A stretch of DNA of 64,000 nt from an uncultured Clostridia bacterium (GTDB taxonomy: Bacteria > Bacillota > Clostridia > Lachnospirales > Lachnospiraceae): positions 106,405-170,404 of the forward strand of contig CAOKDX010000005.1 in the NCBI GenBank assembly GCA_948467395.1, read 5' to 3'. Positions 63,666 through 64,000 of the stretch are shown here, piece after piece. Within the stretch, counting starts at the first letter, position 1. Every line of letters begins with the position of its first letter. The position numbers and the translations under genes are program-made. The notes under the pieces were generated by a model, which was given only the letters and a program-made list of their open reading frames with translations, was not told where the DNA came from and searched no databases.

Positions 63666-64000
63666 TTAACTCATTCCCACAACCTTATCCAAGAGTTTTG
63701 CGGAATCCCGCTTCGCCTCCCTTGTGGCGTGTGCATAGACGTTCATGGTTGTGCTTACGTCCGAATGCCCTAAAAGCTCCTGCACATCTTTTGGTTGCGC
63801 CCCGTTTGATAACAGATTCGTCGTGTAAGTATGCCTTAATGTGTGAAAGTGGAAACCCTCTAATTCCGGCACTTTCCTTGCCGCTGTCCGGCAGGCTGTT
63901 TCTACGGTGGCGGGAAGTTCCAGACAGCCATCTTCCCTCAGACACACAAAGGAGATTTCCGTATAATCCTCCGGCGCATCTTCTGTCATTGGCAGGTTGT
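63666..64000 (-). CDS. Tyrosine site-specific integrase, C-terminal part
   Basis: The frame is open to the right edge; only about 110 C-terminal residues are in the window. The catalytic domain shows the R-H block HTLRHTYTTNLLSNGAQPKD and the H-x-Y block LLGHSDVSTTMNVYAHATRE with the nucleophile Tyr. It resembles integrases of Tn916-type integrative elements. The gene reads toward the AT-rich stretch, so an element probably extends to the right of the window with one end near 63.5-63.7 kb. Confidence 0.88.
   Translation of the reverse strand, partial: NLPMTEDAPEDYTEISFVCLREDGCLELPATVETACRTAARKVPELEGFHFHTLRHTYTTNLLSNGAQPKDVQELLGHSDVSTTMNVYAHATREAKRDSAKLLDKVVGMS

Noticed and set aside
1-64000. 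CRISPR arrays, rRNA genes and tRNA genes
   Set aside because: No regularly spaced repeats and no tRNA or rRNA signatures were seen on either strand.

Overview
The window comes from a motile, endospore-forming member of the Firmicutes, most likely a Lachnospiraceae (Clostridium cluster XIVa) gut bacterium. This is inferred from spoIIGA-sigE and sigG, from the order topA-codY-flgB, and from one long flagellar/chemotaxis cluster ending next to rpsB-tsf, as fla/che does in Bacillus and Clostridia. Most core genes are moderately GC-rich. The last 3 kb is visibly AT-rich.

Layout. (1) 1-9.0 kb: sporulation and housekeeping genes: the end of spoIIGA, sigE, a convergent sigG, a ylmC/ymxH-type gene, nrdR, a comM/yifB ATPase, dprA, topA and codY. 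Recognisable sigma-A promoters precede nrdR, topA and codY. (2) 9.1-43.1 kb: about 40 co-directional genes for the flagellar basal body, rod, hook, stator, switch and export gate, then placement GTPases, a PilZ protein, chemotaxis genes, sigD, a FapA/DUF342 protein and small membrane or accessory proteins. The few gaps in this unit hold likely internal control elements: a sigma-28-type promoter overlapping a palindrome before fliK, hairpins on both sides of flgE, and an extended -10 promoter before fliM. (3) 43.1-45.2 kb: rpsB-tsf with its own promoter, a structured spacer and a strong terminator. (4) 45.4-47.7 kb: a MarR regulator and an ABC-2 transporter, each preceded by the same palindromic operator core. 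(5) 47.8-60.9 kb: an accessory region with many decaying genes: an Ig-like fragment, an IS30-type fragment, an aldo/keto reductase with its middle deleted, a frameshifted exported protein, and an adenylate-forming enzyme with an in-frame stop. Intact genes there include two exported cyclophilin-like proteins, a membrane-anchored metallo-beta-lactamase-fold hydrolase, an Ntn-hydrolase lipoprotein, a LysR regulator, a DUF3737 beta-helix protein, a MacB/FtsX-type ABC transporter and a LysE-type exporter. (6) 60.9-64.0 kb: an AT-rich stretch with a MarR regulator, a flavin-binding PNPOx-like protein, a TfoX C-terminal domain protein and a TPR protein, ending in the C-terminal part of a tyrosine integrase that marks the edge of a mobile element.

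The most interesting novel signal is a set of three nearly identical promoters at 48284, 53587 and 59310. Each carries ATAAGTATTTGYTAT, which contains a LysR-type T-N11-A dyad and supplies the -35 hexamer. Each has exactly 17 bases to the -10. The middle copy lies in the divergent region of the local lysR gene, so the accessory region between 48.3 and 60.6 kb looks like one regulon serving mainly exported and membrane proteins. A chimeric scar at 60.71-60.85 kb shows that part of this module was once duplicated and then collapsed.
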